DNA of 64,000 nt from Camelus bactrianus (lineage: Eukaryota > Chordata > Mammalia > Artiodactyla > Camelidae), in the NCBI RefSeq assembly GCF_048773025.1, contig NC_133539.1:30515001-30579000 (forward strand). The letters run 5' to 3'. How positions within the stretch are numbered: position 1 is the stretch's first letter; the number at the start of each line of letters is the position of its first letter. The notes beneath the pieces were generated by a model. That model did not search any database. It saw nothing but the letters and a program-made list of their open reading frames with translations, and had not been told where the DNA came from. Positions 47,030-58,624 of the stretch are shown piece by piece. Both the position numbers and the translations under genes were made by a program.

Positions 47030-47515
47030 ATATATTTCTTTAGTTCACTTCTCTTTACAGTTAAATATAGCTATTGTAATCTTATTCAATGAACTTATAT
47101 TACAAATCTTAATTTTTTAAAAAAGAATAAAGTTTAGATGAAGAAATTTCAGGGAACTCATAATGGCAATATATCTAGATCACCAGTGGTCAAATAATTC
47201 TCAGTTTGAATAGATATTCTGACCTGTACATTGAAATGACTCAGTAATTCCTTTTGATAAGGATTCCTTTTGTGTGTATGTTTGGGCAAATTTATACTAG
47301 AAGTGTTTTTCTAAAGGAATTTTACAGAACTGGTATAAGAAAAAATTCAGTGAAGGAGAGTAAACTAGTGAAGAATAAGTGAAACAATAACATGATGTTT
47401 ATTTCCTATAACATTTACTCAAAATTGTAAACCTCAGCTCACACATCTTAGATATTTTAAAGAGTTGTCAATCATGAAGTTTTTAATGAAACAGCAATCC
47501 CATTTTCCATGAAAT
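47030..47515. other. Unassigned sequence, no gene seen
   Basis: AT-rich flank to the right of the L1 5' end. No target-site duplication found, in keeping with the age of that L1. Confidence 0.5.
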
Positions 47516-47519
47516 CATT

Positions 47520-47800
47520 GACTCTTAGAGTGGAAGTAAAGGAAATCTTGTTCAGTCTCTCACTCAGTGTATTAATGTTCACTACTTTATCCCTTGCATG
47601 TGGCCAGCCAGCTTTTGCTTAAATATTGCAATGTTTACAAACTTATTATTCACAAGACAGATCATTGTAATGCTGGAAAACTCCTTAAAATATGTGGGAG
47701 TATGTCTGCCTATAACTTTTGCTCACTGGTCTTAGATCTGACATGTGGAATTCCAGTAAAGTCTAATCCATTTCTAGTAGACATATGTTCTAATAACAGT
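47520..47800. mobile_element. CR1/L3 LINE fragment (tentative)
   Basis: Segments such as GCCAGCCAGCTTTTGCTTAAATATTGCAATG, AATGCTGGAAAACTCCTTAAAATATG, CTTTTGCTCACTGGTCTTAG and GTAAAGTCTAATCCATTTCTAGTAGACA follow a mammalian L3/CR1 phrase order ('cagcccattccattgttgg...aacttccacccattggtcctag...aataagtctaatccctcttccacatgaca'). The strand convention is uncertain. The 78-codon frame at 47594-47830 is a shadow of it. Confidence 0.5.
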
Positions 47801-47804
47801 CAAA

Positions 47805-49480
47805 AAATTACCACTGAAATTAATGGTTAAAAAGATATTTTAGGGGTAATTGGGGAAAACTTTACAGTTTATTAGATAACAGTGTGTTTTTTCAAAATTT
47901 TAAGGATATTATTTGTATTTTGTTTATATAAGAATATTTCTCCTTTGTTAGAGATGCTTGGCAACCTACTTAGTGGTGAAGTGTCATAATATGTGCTAGT
48001 TGCTTATAAATAATCATTACAATAAGGATAAAACTTGTTTCCTTATCAAAAACTCTTCTACTGTTGGACAGAAATTCCTTTCATTTTCTTTTTTGAGACT
48101 AATGTATTTTTTTATGACTAATGTATTTTTTTACTCAAAACATAATAAAGGAGTCGTATTTCAGTAGTTCAGCTTTTGAAAGACACACACTCCAGTTTAC
48201 TCAACATAGCAGTTTCTTGTCAGAGGATATGACTTGGAACAAATTTGAATTGTGCACTGTATTAACATGAAGACAAAGTGTTCTCCTTTGCATACAAACA
48301 CCAATTAAAAGGAATGGACAGATGGCATTTTTTATGAAATTCCAGTCCATTTTCTTATGTACCATTTCCGTGCATTACAAGGTAGTCTTGTCATTCAGCC
48401 TTGATTTTGCCCCAAAGGTAGTTTTTATGTGCTAATCTTTACTCTTTTTTTTAAGTGCAAAGCAACCATGAGTCCCTATTTGGCTAAAAAATCAATTGAG
48501 AAAATGGTGGTATTAAAATAATCTTATCTTTTAAATAATGCCTTGAAACCTTTCTCCACTCACTATCACTGATTATCTAGTCTTTGTTTCCTCTGGTGAG
48601 TAAAGTGAACCTTTATTACATTATATTTCATCTATAAGGTGTTTTACTTTACTTTCCAATTGTTGCTTACTACTTACATGTGGAATATATTATTTAATTC
48701 TACTTTTCATTGTGTTATATTGTTTGGATATCATAGTAGGGATAGTACTCATAATTTCTTTCAATTAAAGTTAACATTTTTCTGGTTTTTTTTTTTTTTT
48801 TTTGGGAGGGTGCATTTAGTAGCTTTCAATTTAACAACAGAGACCTCCAGACCAAACTAAAGCTGTTTAGTGAGATACAGGTGCAATTATTAAATCTAGA
48901 CATTGAGTATTAAGGAGGTCTGTTTATCCTTTTCTTTTTTATGTTTAAATTTTCTCAAAATATTAAAAAAATAATTGTCAATACTTTTCCAATTTCCACA
49001 ATGAGTCTGGTAATTTCTGCTCATTTATTAACATATATATTATTTTATTTTTGTAGTTATTGCTGTTGTTCAGGGAATCATTTTCCATAATGATTTCTAA
49101 TATTTCACTGCTAGCATAAAGAAACCTAATAATTTAATTCATACTCATTTTAAAAAGCCATTTTCTTTATTCTTATTTATTGTTAAATTTTGTGTTTAAT
49201 TCTCTTTTAAATTATCTGAAAATCATATTAAAAGCATTCTCTAAATTTTCAGCAGTTACAACAAAGTTTAGACAGTCTTAAAATCCAATAATAAATCAAG
49301 AGCAAAAATAGTAAAATCAAGCACAGAAATAAACACAGGATACTTCTTGGGAGAAATTTAAATAGCTCATAAAATTTTCATTCATTCAATGGGTAAGGAA
49401 GTACATATGTTAAGTTTCATACATGTCAATATTTGATGTCCTTCTGGTATAACAAAATAGATGGAAGATTTTATATTGTA
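47805..49480. other. Unassigned sequence, no gene seen
   Basis: Contains an 18-base near-exact tandem phrase (CTAATGTATTTTTTTA twice near 48100-48133) and a 20-base poly(T) near 48786-48805, with no SINE or LINE body next to it. No gene. Confidence 0.5.
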
Positions 49481-49484
49481 ACTT

Positions 49485-49735
49485 TAAATTGGTACAGCCT
49501 TTCTAAAAAGCAATTTGGCAATACAGATCAAGTACTTTAAAAAGTGTATATTCTATGACACAGTGATTCTCCAATTTATAGGAATCACTCCTATGAAGTA
49601 AAAATGAGAAACGAATAAATGTTTTATTTCTACCATTATTTATAATCTTATTATTTATATTACTTTTGATAAAAAAATAATTATATATGATTATAATTTA
49701 TTCATTAAAATCACATTGTTAGTAGTATTTATTGA
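49485..49735 (+). mobile_element. L1ME/HAL1-type 3' fragment
   Basis: TGGTACAGCCTTTCTAAAAAGCAATTTGGCAATACAGATCAAG, GTGTATATTCTATGACACAGTGATTCTCC and AATCACTCCTATGAAGTAAAAATGAGAAA correspond to the ORF2 C-terminal/3' region of very old L1 subfamilies. A decayed ATTATTTATAAT block follows. Confidence 0.7.
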
Positions 49736-49739
49736 ACTA

Positions 49740-50395
49740 ATTATATGTTCATGATTTACATTCTGCTAGCATTTTAATATTAACACATTAAAGTGAAGTG
49801 AGAGATTTGTCAAACTAAAAGGTCCAAGGGCAGAGTCCTATTGCAGTCTAAAATTTTTCTTCTCTCATATCACACTACTTAGATATGCACTTCTTAGTAA
49901 ACTCTTAAAGTGTGGTGAGACTCCTTTACTCTTGTCTCAAGTCTAGGGAAGGATCTTCAATAAATCTGCTTAATGAGTTTGACATTGCTTCCATCATTCA
50001 ATGTGGTGTGCATTAGCCTAATTTTGTCAGAATTGTGCATGACTTTGTGAAGTTTTTAGTTCAAAATGGGAGATACTCTCCATAGTGAGTTTTTACTACA
50101 TTGTGAATCCAATTTGATATTAGGGCAGAACACCTGAGAGAACAGGCAGTTTAACACTGTAATATTCATATGTATTAGTGGATATAGATTTTAGAGTCAT
50201 TAAGGAGATTATGGTTTGTTTCACTCTGTTTCAATTTGGAGATAGTCACATTAAGTCAAAATTCCAACTGTCTGAATAGATAAGAGAGGTAGCTTTGGGG
50301 CTACAACTGCTATACCAAGGAGTTGTTATTTCCGTGTTAATTTTGGAAGCACCAAATTAGCTGCATGTTATAAATTTCATAGAAGGGGGCATCTG
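49740..50395. other. Unassigned sequence, no gene seen
   Basis: No gene and no recognised repeat. Confidence 0.5.
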
Positions 50396-50399
50396 ATGA

Positions 50400-50530
50400 A
50401 AACAAAAGTTTTGTTTCTTCATCTGGGTAGTAGTTAAATGGATTTGTAGATACATATCAAGCTGTACATATTTGTTTCGTACATTTTTGATAAGGGTGAT
50501 ATGTTTCACGATTGAAAAAATTTTTTTTCA
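50400..50530 (+). mobile_element. L1M 3' UTR fragment (probable)
   Basis: GTTTCTTCATCTGGGTAGTAGTTAAATGGATTTGTAG, ATCAAGCTGTACATATTTGTTTCGTACA and GATATGTTTCACGATTGAAAAAA follow the L1M 3' terminus ('cttgatctgggtggtggttacacggatgtg ... tgagctgtacacttatgatttgtgcac ... gttatacttcaataaaaa'). Confidence 0.55.
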
Positions 50531-50534
50531 TTGA

Positions 50535-52015
50535 AGAGGGACCATAAGCGTATTAGGAAAAAAGTACATATGAAAACAAGGGGACTTGAGGGGATAAGGT
50601 AGGAAATAAAAAAAAGATAAAATAATAAATTCAACCACAGGTAATTAAAGAATGTTATTCCAATATTAGAGCACCTTGCTCTTTAGGCCTCTTAACCAGA
50701 GTAGGATGAACATCCTCAAGATTTATTATACAAGTAATGTATATGTTACTTTTAAAAATGTCATGTAAAAAGGCCTAAAACATGTACTTTCTAAGGTAAT
50801 ATCTGCATAGTATCATTTTACATGTAACACTTCACTGTTTTCTAGTAAAATGAACTACTTATATCTGTAAGATGCTCCAGTATAGTGTTCTCATAAAAAT
50901 ACATATTTTTAAAAATACAGCTTTACATATTTAATGTATTAAATAAAAGAGCACAAGCCAATACTGATGGTCATATTATGTGCCTGTTTCTCGTAAATTC
51001 TGTCCTTATCAACATAATTTATATAATGATTTTAGATACATGATATATAATGAATTTTACAACATCTGCAGATCTTTATGCTTGAAAAACTTACTCAATT
51101 GTCATCTTTAGATTTTCAGAGGTTAACTCAATGAAAACCATGTTAAATCACTTCAGATGTTATAATTTCTACTACTGAGGATCACCAGATTTCATGTGAT
51201 ACTTTAACATTAAAGCCCACAATACTAATACTATCTTATATTGGTTATTACTTGCAGTTATACATATTATAATAAATAATATAAATAAATCAATATGCAT
51301 TCTATTCAAATGTAAGAAATATATAGTGGAATGTATTGGAAAAGCAATTAGCCTAAAGTATTTAGGGATAATGACAATATAGGGCAGAATAATTACTCTG
51401 ATTGTACAGAAATTACTTGGTAAATAATCACATACACCAATCAGAATTAAAGGAAGACAAAAACTGATGTAATGATCAATGATGTTATTTCACATAGATC
51501 ATAACAATAATAATAGTGATAATCATAGTATTGAATGCTTATTCTGGGCAATGACAATACCAATTTTATCTCAGTTATTTCTAAAACGGTTGGAATAGAT
51601 GAAGGTCTTGCAGCAAAGCAAGAGAAATGATGCTGGCTGCCAGACAGGTCCCCCAAAGTGACAATACTGGTTAATTTGCCTCTGTCCAAATTACCCTAAG
51701 CCAAAATGAACTCTTAATTATGAGGGTAAGTCAGTCTCCTGTGGGCAGGCTTACACATAGCTTAACTCATACAGACCAATTAAAAAACTGAAAGCTAATA
51801 AACTAATATATTATAAGAAAAAAAGAATATTGGAAGACTAGAAATCTAGTTTGTTCTTCCTCTGTCATCTGAGGGATTAAATGAAAAACAAAGTTAAACT
51901 AAATACTCGGATTATGAGAGTTGGTTTCATGTTCTTTATAACTTTTGATGTAGAGCAACAGATAAAAATGCATCGTTTTAAAAGCTAGTGTATTCATAGA
52001 AAATTTGAGATAGCA
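50535..52015. other. Unassigned sequence with a weak MIR trace
   Basis: The only hint of a repeat is at 51525-51600, where GAATGCTTATTCTGGGCAATGACAATACC and ATCTCAGTTATTTCTAAAACGG look like a MIR core. No gene; the 80-codon minus-strand frame at 51447-51689 has no domain. Confidence 0.45.
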
Positions 52016-52020
52016 AAAAT

Positions 52021-52526
52021 TGAGATCAAAAGACATTTGCCATTGAAAAGACAGTTTATTACTCAGAGATCCCACATAGAGAGGGCACACCACAGTAAGC
52101 AGGGCTGCTTAGGAAAACACAGAGATGGATAGCAGGCAGAGGGTGGGGGGACTGTGGGCAAGAGTGTTTATTGTGTCTTTATAGGAATGAATAGGTTAGG
52201 CAGAGTAAACAAGTTTAGGATTGGCTAAGGTGAATAATGTCGTGAACTCTGGGGCAAGGAGCTGTCCCTAGTGGTCTGGTACCCGGCCTTGGGATGATCA
52301 GGGCAGGTATAGTATAGTGGCCCAGAGTGTGAGAGCCCAACAAGGGATATGGGAAGAGGTACAGACCCTGGATTGATTGGTTTGTATTTGAAAAGCATTT
52401 CCCAAAAGGAAGGACACTTCTGGGGAAGGGAGTGACAAGGGTTATATGACACCAAGACAAGGCAACTCAGGTGTATTACTAGGTTGTTCAGAAGAAGTTA
52501 TGTACACATTATGCATGTAGGGTACA
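52021..52526 (-). mobile_element. Solo LTR (ERV fossil), unclassified
   Basis: GC-richer than its surroundings. On the minus strand it starts near TGTACCCTACATGC and ends near TTTGATCTCA, and carries a TATAAAG-like box, two AATAAA signals (plus strand about 52053-52058 and 52167-52172), a CTCTGTGTTTTCC segment and a GTAATAAACTGTC 3' part. This is the architecture of an ERV LTR. No gag-pol-env sequence flanks it. Both overlapping minus-strand frames of 76-81 codons lie inside the LTR. Edges are approximate and I could not name the family; class I or ERVL both possible. Confidence 0.6.
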
Positions 52527-52819
52527 TGTTAAAGCATCAAGTTTACATGACTAATATGTACAGTTAGAATGAACACATTACTCTGGGCTGGACTTATCAA
52601 ACACTGGCTGGACACTGTCAATGTGTTTCCCCCTGACTCAGGTTTTTTGTTTGTTTGCTTTGTTTTGTTTTGTTTTTCTGTTTCCATTTCTGCTCCACCC
52701 CTTTGAGAAATGAATCTTTTTTTTAAAAATATTTCCATATACAGAGATTGGCATAGAATTTTTTGTCTTAAGATCATTCCTGATCCATTATACTAATACA
52801 GTTTATTTATCAAAAGGCA

Positions 52820-52905
52820 ATTCTTTAGATTAAGTAATTTGCCCATACTATGTGGTAGTGATTTGAGCCCAGATAAAATCATTCTCAAAGATTTTGCTTT
52901 CCATT
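52820..52905 (+). repeat. MIR core fragment
   Basis: TTAGATTAAGTAATTTGCCCATACTATGTGGTAGTGATTTGAGCCCAGATAAAATC matches the MIR core phrase 'gaggttaagtaacttgcccaaggtcacacagctagtaagtggcagagctgggattcgaaccca'. Confidence 0.7.
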
Positions 52906-52909
52906 TCCT

Positions 52910-53620
52910 ATAAATGTTATGTTTTGTTGATTATACTTATGCAAGTGTTAATTCTATTCTAATAAATCGTAAAATGTCCATAAATACCAGGTATAAGCAA
53001 GATTAAAATCTTTTATTTTGATTCTTATTAAGAATTCCAATAATTCTTTCTTGTGATTCTTTCTCATATAGACCAGTCTTAATTATTCGAACACCCTAGG
53101 GGTATACTAAATCCAAAATCAGACATAGCCTCTGGAGATGCCAGACCTGGGGAATATTAGGGTTTAACTAATTCACTACATCCATGCTTTTTTGTTTGTT
53201 TTTTGTCTTCTCTTAGACTGTGTTGTTCCACATTGTTTTGTTTCTTACTGACACACAGTATAAGTTCTTAAGCTCAGGCTGCTATGTTCTTGTGAATGAT
53301 TGTCTTCTCTAAATCAATACTAGATTAGGTTATCACGCATCTGCAGTGGGCCCATTAATTAGCTCAGTTGAAGCATTTGTTCAAACAACATATAACCAAA
53401 TACCTGTGTTCTGATGTGATTCAGCCTTAGTCACATGCTGCTAGAACCAGCCTTCTCCTATGAAAGCCATATATTGAACTTTTTTTTTTCTTGGAATAGA
53501 TTTCTTCTTTCTGTAAGTAAATTTTATTTTGTGGCCTTCATTAGTCCCCAGCATTTATTCTAGGCTACCCTGAGCTTCCTAGGGCTGCCTAACTTTGGAT
53601 CTCAGCAGAATACGGCATAT
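52910..53620. other. Unassigned sequence, no gene seen
   Basis: No gene and no repeat assigned; short poly(T) runs near 53481-53491. Confidence 0.45.
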
Positions 53621-53624
53621 TTGG

Positions 53625-54195
53625 CAGTTTCTTCTAAAGTTAGAGATACACCTACCATACAACCCAGAAGTTCGACTCCTAGTATTTACCAGATAAATGA
53701 AAACATGTATCTGCAAAAATTTTGTACAGAAAAGTTTATAGTAGCTTTATTCATAATAGTCAAATAACAGAACCAGCACAGGAGTACATTCATAGGGAAA
53801 ATGGTTTAAAAAAGGGGAGGGTGAGGTAGGGAGGTAAGTACTCAACAATGAAAAGACATGAACTACCAATACATGCAATACCATGAATTCATCTGAAGTA
53901 TATCATGCCGAGCAAAAGAGAATTTACTGTGAAATTCAATTTATATAAAATACCAGACAGGAAAATCTAATCTCTAGTGAACAAAAGTAGATTTTTCCTG
54001 GATTAGGAGAGAAAGGATGAGAGCTTCCTGAAAAGGGGTACAGGAGAAATCTTGGGGTGGTGAAATATTGTATGTTATTGGTGGTGGCTACATGGATGTA
54101 TAGATTTGTTAAAATACACACTGAGGTGTATTTTTAAATGGGTGTAATTGGTTTTATATAGTTTATACTTCAACAAAGCAGTTTAAAACAATTCA
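53625..54195 (+). mobile_element. LINE-1 (L1MC/L1ME-like) 3' end
   Basis: Ordered blocks: ACACCTACCATACAACCCAGAAGTTCGACTCCTAG, TGAAAACATGTATCTGCAAAAATTTTGTACA, TTTATAGTAGCTTTATTCATAATAG, GTACTCAACAATGAAAAGACATGAAC, CTGAAGTATATCATGCCGAGC, ATTCAATTTATATAAAAT, TTGGTGGTGGCTACATGG, TTTTTAAATGGGTGTAATTGG and TTATACTTCAACAAAGCAGTTTAAAA. This is the end of ORF2 and the 3' UTR of an old L1. It is 5'-truncated and its ORF2 remnant has many stops. Confidence 0.88.
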
Positions 54196-54199
54196 GGAA

Positions 54200-54995
54200 A
54201 TTGAAAAAATTAATTCAGGATAATAAATATTAGTTAATTTGGATGTTAAGTGAATCAAAATGAAAAATAAATTATTAAACTTGTTAACTGTTTTGGTAAA
54301 CTAGTCTGTTTCTGGAAAATAATCCTCAAAGGAGTTCTTCCTTGATTATTGAATATATAAAATATACCTATTTAGTTTCTATGGTCATGTTGACTACTAC
54401 TGAAATATCAGAGTTAAGTACATGTAAAATGAATTGTTGTGCAGTTAAAGCACATTAATATTCCCAACATATTTGTATTCATTTTTAAACTCTTTCACTA
54501 TCATAAAAAATTTCCAAAAATGAACAACTCATTTTCACATTTAAAGGTTAAACCTAAATAATTTATTTAATATGCTACAATTAGCATATTCACTATCTTC
54601 ATTCACTATGGACATTTCTTAGCATTAGTTGTGTGTGTTTTTTAGTTGAAAATGATACTCTATAAATTCTAATTTACTCAGAATTCATTTTTTTCCCCAA
54701 ACATACGGTAATTAGGAGTTAAACTGACAACAATTTAATTTTAAAGATAGTTTTAACAACTTGCCCTTACCTGCTCTATTTCTCAGCAAGATATAGTCAT
54801 GGAAGCTCTTGGAAAATACCATAATATGGATTAGATCTTAGTATATTTGGCAGAGGTAATTTAGAGATGCATGAGTATTTTGCAGGAACCCATTTCCTAA
54901 AGAAACTTTTAAAACATAATTTCTTCTCTAATTTTTTCTATAAAATAAAGAATTAATTCTTATGCCAATTTCTTATTTTCTCGATAGTAAACTCA
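54200..54995. other. Unassigned AT-rich sequence
   Basis: No gene and no repeat assigned. Confidence 0.5.
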
Positions 54996-54999
54996 AATC

Positions 55000-55263
55000 C
55001 AGTTGACCCTTGAACTACATGGATGCATTGATACTTGTTTCTGTTGTTGTTGTTGTTTTTCAATTTGTCTACAGTCAGCACTCTGTTCTTGGGTTTCACA
55101 TCTGCATATTCAACCAACTACAGATTGAAATTTCTATCTGCAGTTTATTGAATCTGCACACGCGAAACCCGTGAATACAGAGGGCAGACTGCTACACCAT
55201 TTTAGATAAGGGTCTTGAGCCCCACAGATCTGGTATAGGAGGAGGAATACTGAGGGAGGACTG
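55000..55263 (+). mobile_element. Tigger-type non-autonomous mariner element
   Basis: It starts with CAGTTGACCCTTGAACTACAT and continues with TCAGCACTCTGTTCTTGGGTTTCACATCTGCATATTCAACCAACTACAGATTG, ATTTTAGATAAGGGTCTTGAGC and GAGGGAGGACTG. These are the terminal phrases of pogo/Tigger elements ('cagttgacccttgaacaacatggg ... gcggattcaaccaaccg ... ttatataagggacttgagc'). An expanded (TTG)n lies at 55042-55058. No transposase sequence remains. The flanking TA dinucleotides are not preserved. Confidence 0.82.
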
Positions 55264-55267
55264 CAAG

Positions 55268-56880
55268 TGGTAAGGAAGATAAACAAACCTGAAACACCAC
55301 ATTTAAAAATAAAGCACATTTAACATAAAGTGTATTAAAATTGTATTTATACAATTTAACATTATTAATACATTTTTGAATTCAGACAAGTCTTAAATAG
55401 TATCAGTGTTTTACAGATAAATGAATTTATGTCTATGAGATTTTACTGGTGCTGTGTAACTGGGACTTTTTCTTGAAGTAAAGCGTTAAGTGGCATTCAG
55501 TGCGAATATCATCAGGCCAGTAATTAAATCTCACAGCCAATTTAGGTTAATTGGGGTAAACATAAGTTTGAAGTATGCAATGCATTAAAAGTAGTATTGT
55601 TTCTTTATTTCAAATAACAAGAGCAAATAAATGACTAATAGCTTCTTGACATAAGGATGTTCTGCCAGATATCCAACTTTAGTGAACACTAAATATTTAC
55701 ATACTATTCATATACAAATGAATATTACCAAGAACTAGAAAATTGTCCCATTCCTAGTTTATTTCTCCTGCTACATCATATACATTAATTTTTAAAGCAC
55801 AGTTTATTTTTAATTATACATATTCAAACTGGTTATATTATCACCTATCTTTAATTTATGAAATCCAAATCAATTGGGGATTTATCCTAGTCCTATGATT
55901 TTAGTTCAATGTACTTTTTAATGAAATCACTCCTATCATTAAATTATGCAAATTTACCCAGAGATTGATCGCTAGATGAAAATAAATCTAAATAAATTTA
56001 CAATAGATTAAATAATTCCTAGTTCATAATGAGGTTTCTGATGACTTGCAGGAAAATAGTTTTAACTACAAAGTTCAGTTTCCATTTAAATCAGAAAATA
56101 ATCTTTATTTTCTTCATTTTAAATAATCTAGAAATATATCTATATCTGTATATGTCTCTTACTTATGTATGTTATCCCAAAGTTATCTACTAGCTAGGCT
56201 AATCTTTAAATTTCAGTATTTAGAGGGCAAATATGTTTCTGAAACCAAGATAACATATTAAAAATAGGTTTATTTGATCACACTAATTTTTTAAAGTATT
56301 TGTATGAAGTATAATTCTTATTCTTACTATGTCACCCATTTGAAGGTTAATGGATAATGCTGATACATTTTTATCTATTGAAAAGTAGATGACAGTAGGT
56401 CTGAAAATCACATTTCCCTCATTTCTTTCCTTTGGATCACTTAATTTTCCCATAGGTGTTGGTATTACACTTTTTCTGTGTTTTGTATGTAGAAATGTGT
56501 AAGATGACATTCAACTTGCCTCCTGGAAGAAGGAGTATTTCTAAGACCTGGGAAGTCATCCAGAGGGAGGACTATCTGTAATGTCCCTTCTGTCTGAATA
56601 TACATCTTATACCTTCTCTCAGGGAAGTCATCAGACGACATCCCAGGAGATGACTGTGGCCGGATTCTTAGCAGGAGATGTTTCTTTTAGGTGCTAGTAT
56701 ACCTGCAGAATTTATGGTCAGTGATGGAGGGGAGGGTAGTTATTCAGTTATTTAGCTTTTGGGGAACCATCTCAGAAGACTAGTATGCCATTCTGTGTTC
56801 AATCACTAATTTAAACCTGGGAAATTTAATGTACAGATTATTAAGCTATGATAAGAGAATACGAAGATGGAAAGAGGCTC
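55268..56880. other. Unassigned sequence, no gene seen
   Basis: AT-rich, no gene. The segment from about 56510 to 56700 is a little GC-richer and unclassified. Confidence 0.5.
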
Positions 56881-56889
56881 AAGGATATT

Positions 56890-57450
56890 CTAGATCTAAG
56901 GGAATAGTTCCTTAAGAAGAACAAATTCAGAAGGGGTTTCAGATCTCACGGAAGAAGGTGTGGTTACTGCCCTCTGGCTGGAGGAGATGCTCACTGAGGA
57001 GCTGGTTTGGAGCTACTGGGCAACCAGGAAAAAGCCTCCAGGGCTCAGGTGAACCAAGGCCAGTGGGCAGTATTCAGACGGAGTGAGGGTGCCACTGAGG
57101 GTTCTGACCCAGAGCACAGGGTGACGACATTGAGCGACCATAAGGAACAACACCCCAGGGCACATGCCAGCTGAGACTGGTGGATGGGCAGGATGAGGGT
57201 GTCAGGGCACTGCTACAGGTGGTGCTGAAACTGGAGGACTGAATGACCTCACTCTGTATGAACCTAGCACACTTGTATGTACAGCTTGGGCTGGGGTGGA
57301 TCCAGGCCACTGCATAGGATGAAGGTCGAGACAAGGTGTTAAATGGCCAGAGTCTACAGGGCCTGAAGTGCACATATGTGGAGCTGAGGAGAGGGTGCAA
57401 GCAGCAGGGACCTGGCCACCTGGTCTCCATCTCTGTCTCTTTCCCTAGTC
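56890..57450. other. GC-richer orphan block, no family recognised
   Basis: Between about 56930 and 57430 the base composition rises well above the surroundings, with many CAGG, GCTGG and CTGAGG words. The minus strand holds the longest reading frame of the window (57430-57074, 118 codons), rich in Ser, Pro, Cys and His; it shows no domain, signal peptide or family I recognise. The right edge coincides with a CCTAGTC segment and a microsatellite. It may be an LTR, a minisatellite-like remnant, or a processed-transcript fragment. I do not call a gene. Confidence 0.4.
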
Positions 57451-57464
57451 TTCAATTTATCTAC

Positions 57465-57511
57465 ATGTGTGTATGTATATATATGTATACACACAAACAC
57501 ACACATATATA
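57465..57511. repeat. TG/TA/CA compound microsatellite
   Basis: TGTGTGTATGTATATATATGTATACACACAAACACACACATATATA contains TG and CA halves that are partly complementary, so it can fold on itself. Confidence 0.85.
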
Positions 57512-57514
57512 ATT

Positions 57515-58220
57515 TTTTCCAGTATCTTCTCCCATTCTAGCAGATATCACAATCACTGAGCTACCTTTCCCACATTGTCACAGAGCTTTCTGAATTTGTT
57601 TCTAAAATTTTGAGCCCACAGATAAGGTTGTATTAGGTGTCTTGGACTCCGTCACTCTTTGAGAGTGAGGTGGAAAGGAGGCAGCAAACTTCAAGGCAGT
57701 GGCTGTGTGGGACCTAGACAGAGGGGTTTCCGAGCCCTACAAAAATTATGAGATCCCAACGTGGCATGGAGTCCAAAAGCTATCCGACTCCATGGAGAGC
57801 TGAGGCAATGAACTTGTCAGGGAAAACTTTGGTAGACAAGATAGCAGAATTCTGGACCCAATTTTCATAGCATTCTGATGTGGCCCTGGGAGAATGAAGG
57901 TGATCTCATCATAAAGCCAAAAAAATTTTTTCAAAAATCTAGCAGATAAGTGAGTTTTGAGTCAGAATTATTTTGACTGAGAAGAAATGAAGTCATATTG
58001 TTTGCATACCTGAATTTGTGGACTGAGTTTTATACACGCTGTGTCTTTATGGATGTCTGTACTCTGTGATAGATTAGGTAAGAATTCCTAATACCTGTGA
58101 AGACACATATAGTTATCCATGCATGCCTTGAGCAACTTTTCTTGGGACATTGCATAAAACCAGGGATTAAAATCAAAATAATATAAGATGCTCAAAGTGA
58201 TTAGAATATAATAGGAAATA
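57515..58220. other. Unassigned sequence, no gene seen
   Basis: The block 57600-57900 is moderately GC-rich and might be part of the same orphan unit as 56890-57450, but no family was recognised. The 62-codon frame at 57746-57934 has no domain. Confidence 0.4.
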
Positions 58221-58226
58221 TATCAG

Positions 58227-58300
58227 ACATATATATAATATGTTAATATATAATGTGTGTTGTGTGTGTGTGTATATATATATATATACATTTTTTTTTA
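58227..58300. repeat. TA/TG compound microsatellite
   Basis: AT and TGTG runs followed by a TATATATATA stretch and poly(T). High slippage potential. Confidence 0.85.
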
Positions 58301-58301
58301 C

Positions 58302-58620
58302 GCATGCACAGAACACAGGCCTCTGGGTCAAGTACATAGTTTATTTCTCACAGTGAAATCAGCAGCTACAGCAGCATCTTGTGTCCACTTTCATGCCCCA
58401 GTTATTGTAGGATGATGCTGTGAGGGCCAGATATTTTCTATATGTGCATCAAGGTGCAACACAGGATGGGATTTTTATGAGACTATGAGTTTTATGGGTC
58501 TGCTGGCACATCTGCCCACCTTCTTTTCCATTGATAATGGAGAGAAACAGAGGGGGAGAGAACAATCACCTCTGAAGGAGAGAAGGGAGCCCATGTAGGT
58601 TTATTATCCTAGAATGAAAG
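58302..58620 (-). mobile_element. LTR-like fragment (ERV fossil, tentative)
   Basis: On the minus strand a GTGAGAAATAAACTATGTAC segment (AATAAA) is followed by CCAGAGGCCTGTGTTCTGTGC, and upstream by a CATAAAACTCATAG box. This order (TATA-like, polyadenylation, short U5) is that of an LTR. Family and outer edges unknown. No internal sequence found. Confidence 0.4.
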
Positions 58621-58624
58621 CAAC

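Noticed and set aside
48786-48805. Poly(T) as the tail of a minus-strand SINE
   Set aside because: The sequence to its right lacks the GGGGGAGGTAATTAGG-type block expected for the reversed camelid SINE, and there are no A or B boxes.
57074-57430. 118-codon minus-strand frame as a host gene
   Set aside because: No domain, signal peptide, splice context or codon pattern that I recognise; Ser/Pro/Cys/His-rich composition fits a chance frame in GC-richer DNA.
56900-57430. CpG island promoter
   Set aside because: The block is GC-richer than its surroundings, but CG dinucleotides are scarce on reading, and no first exon or transcription signal is visible.
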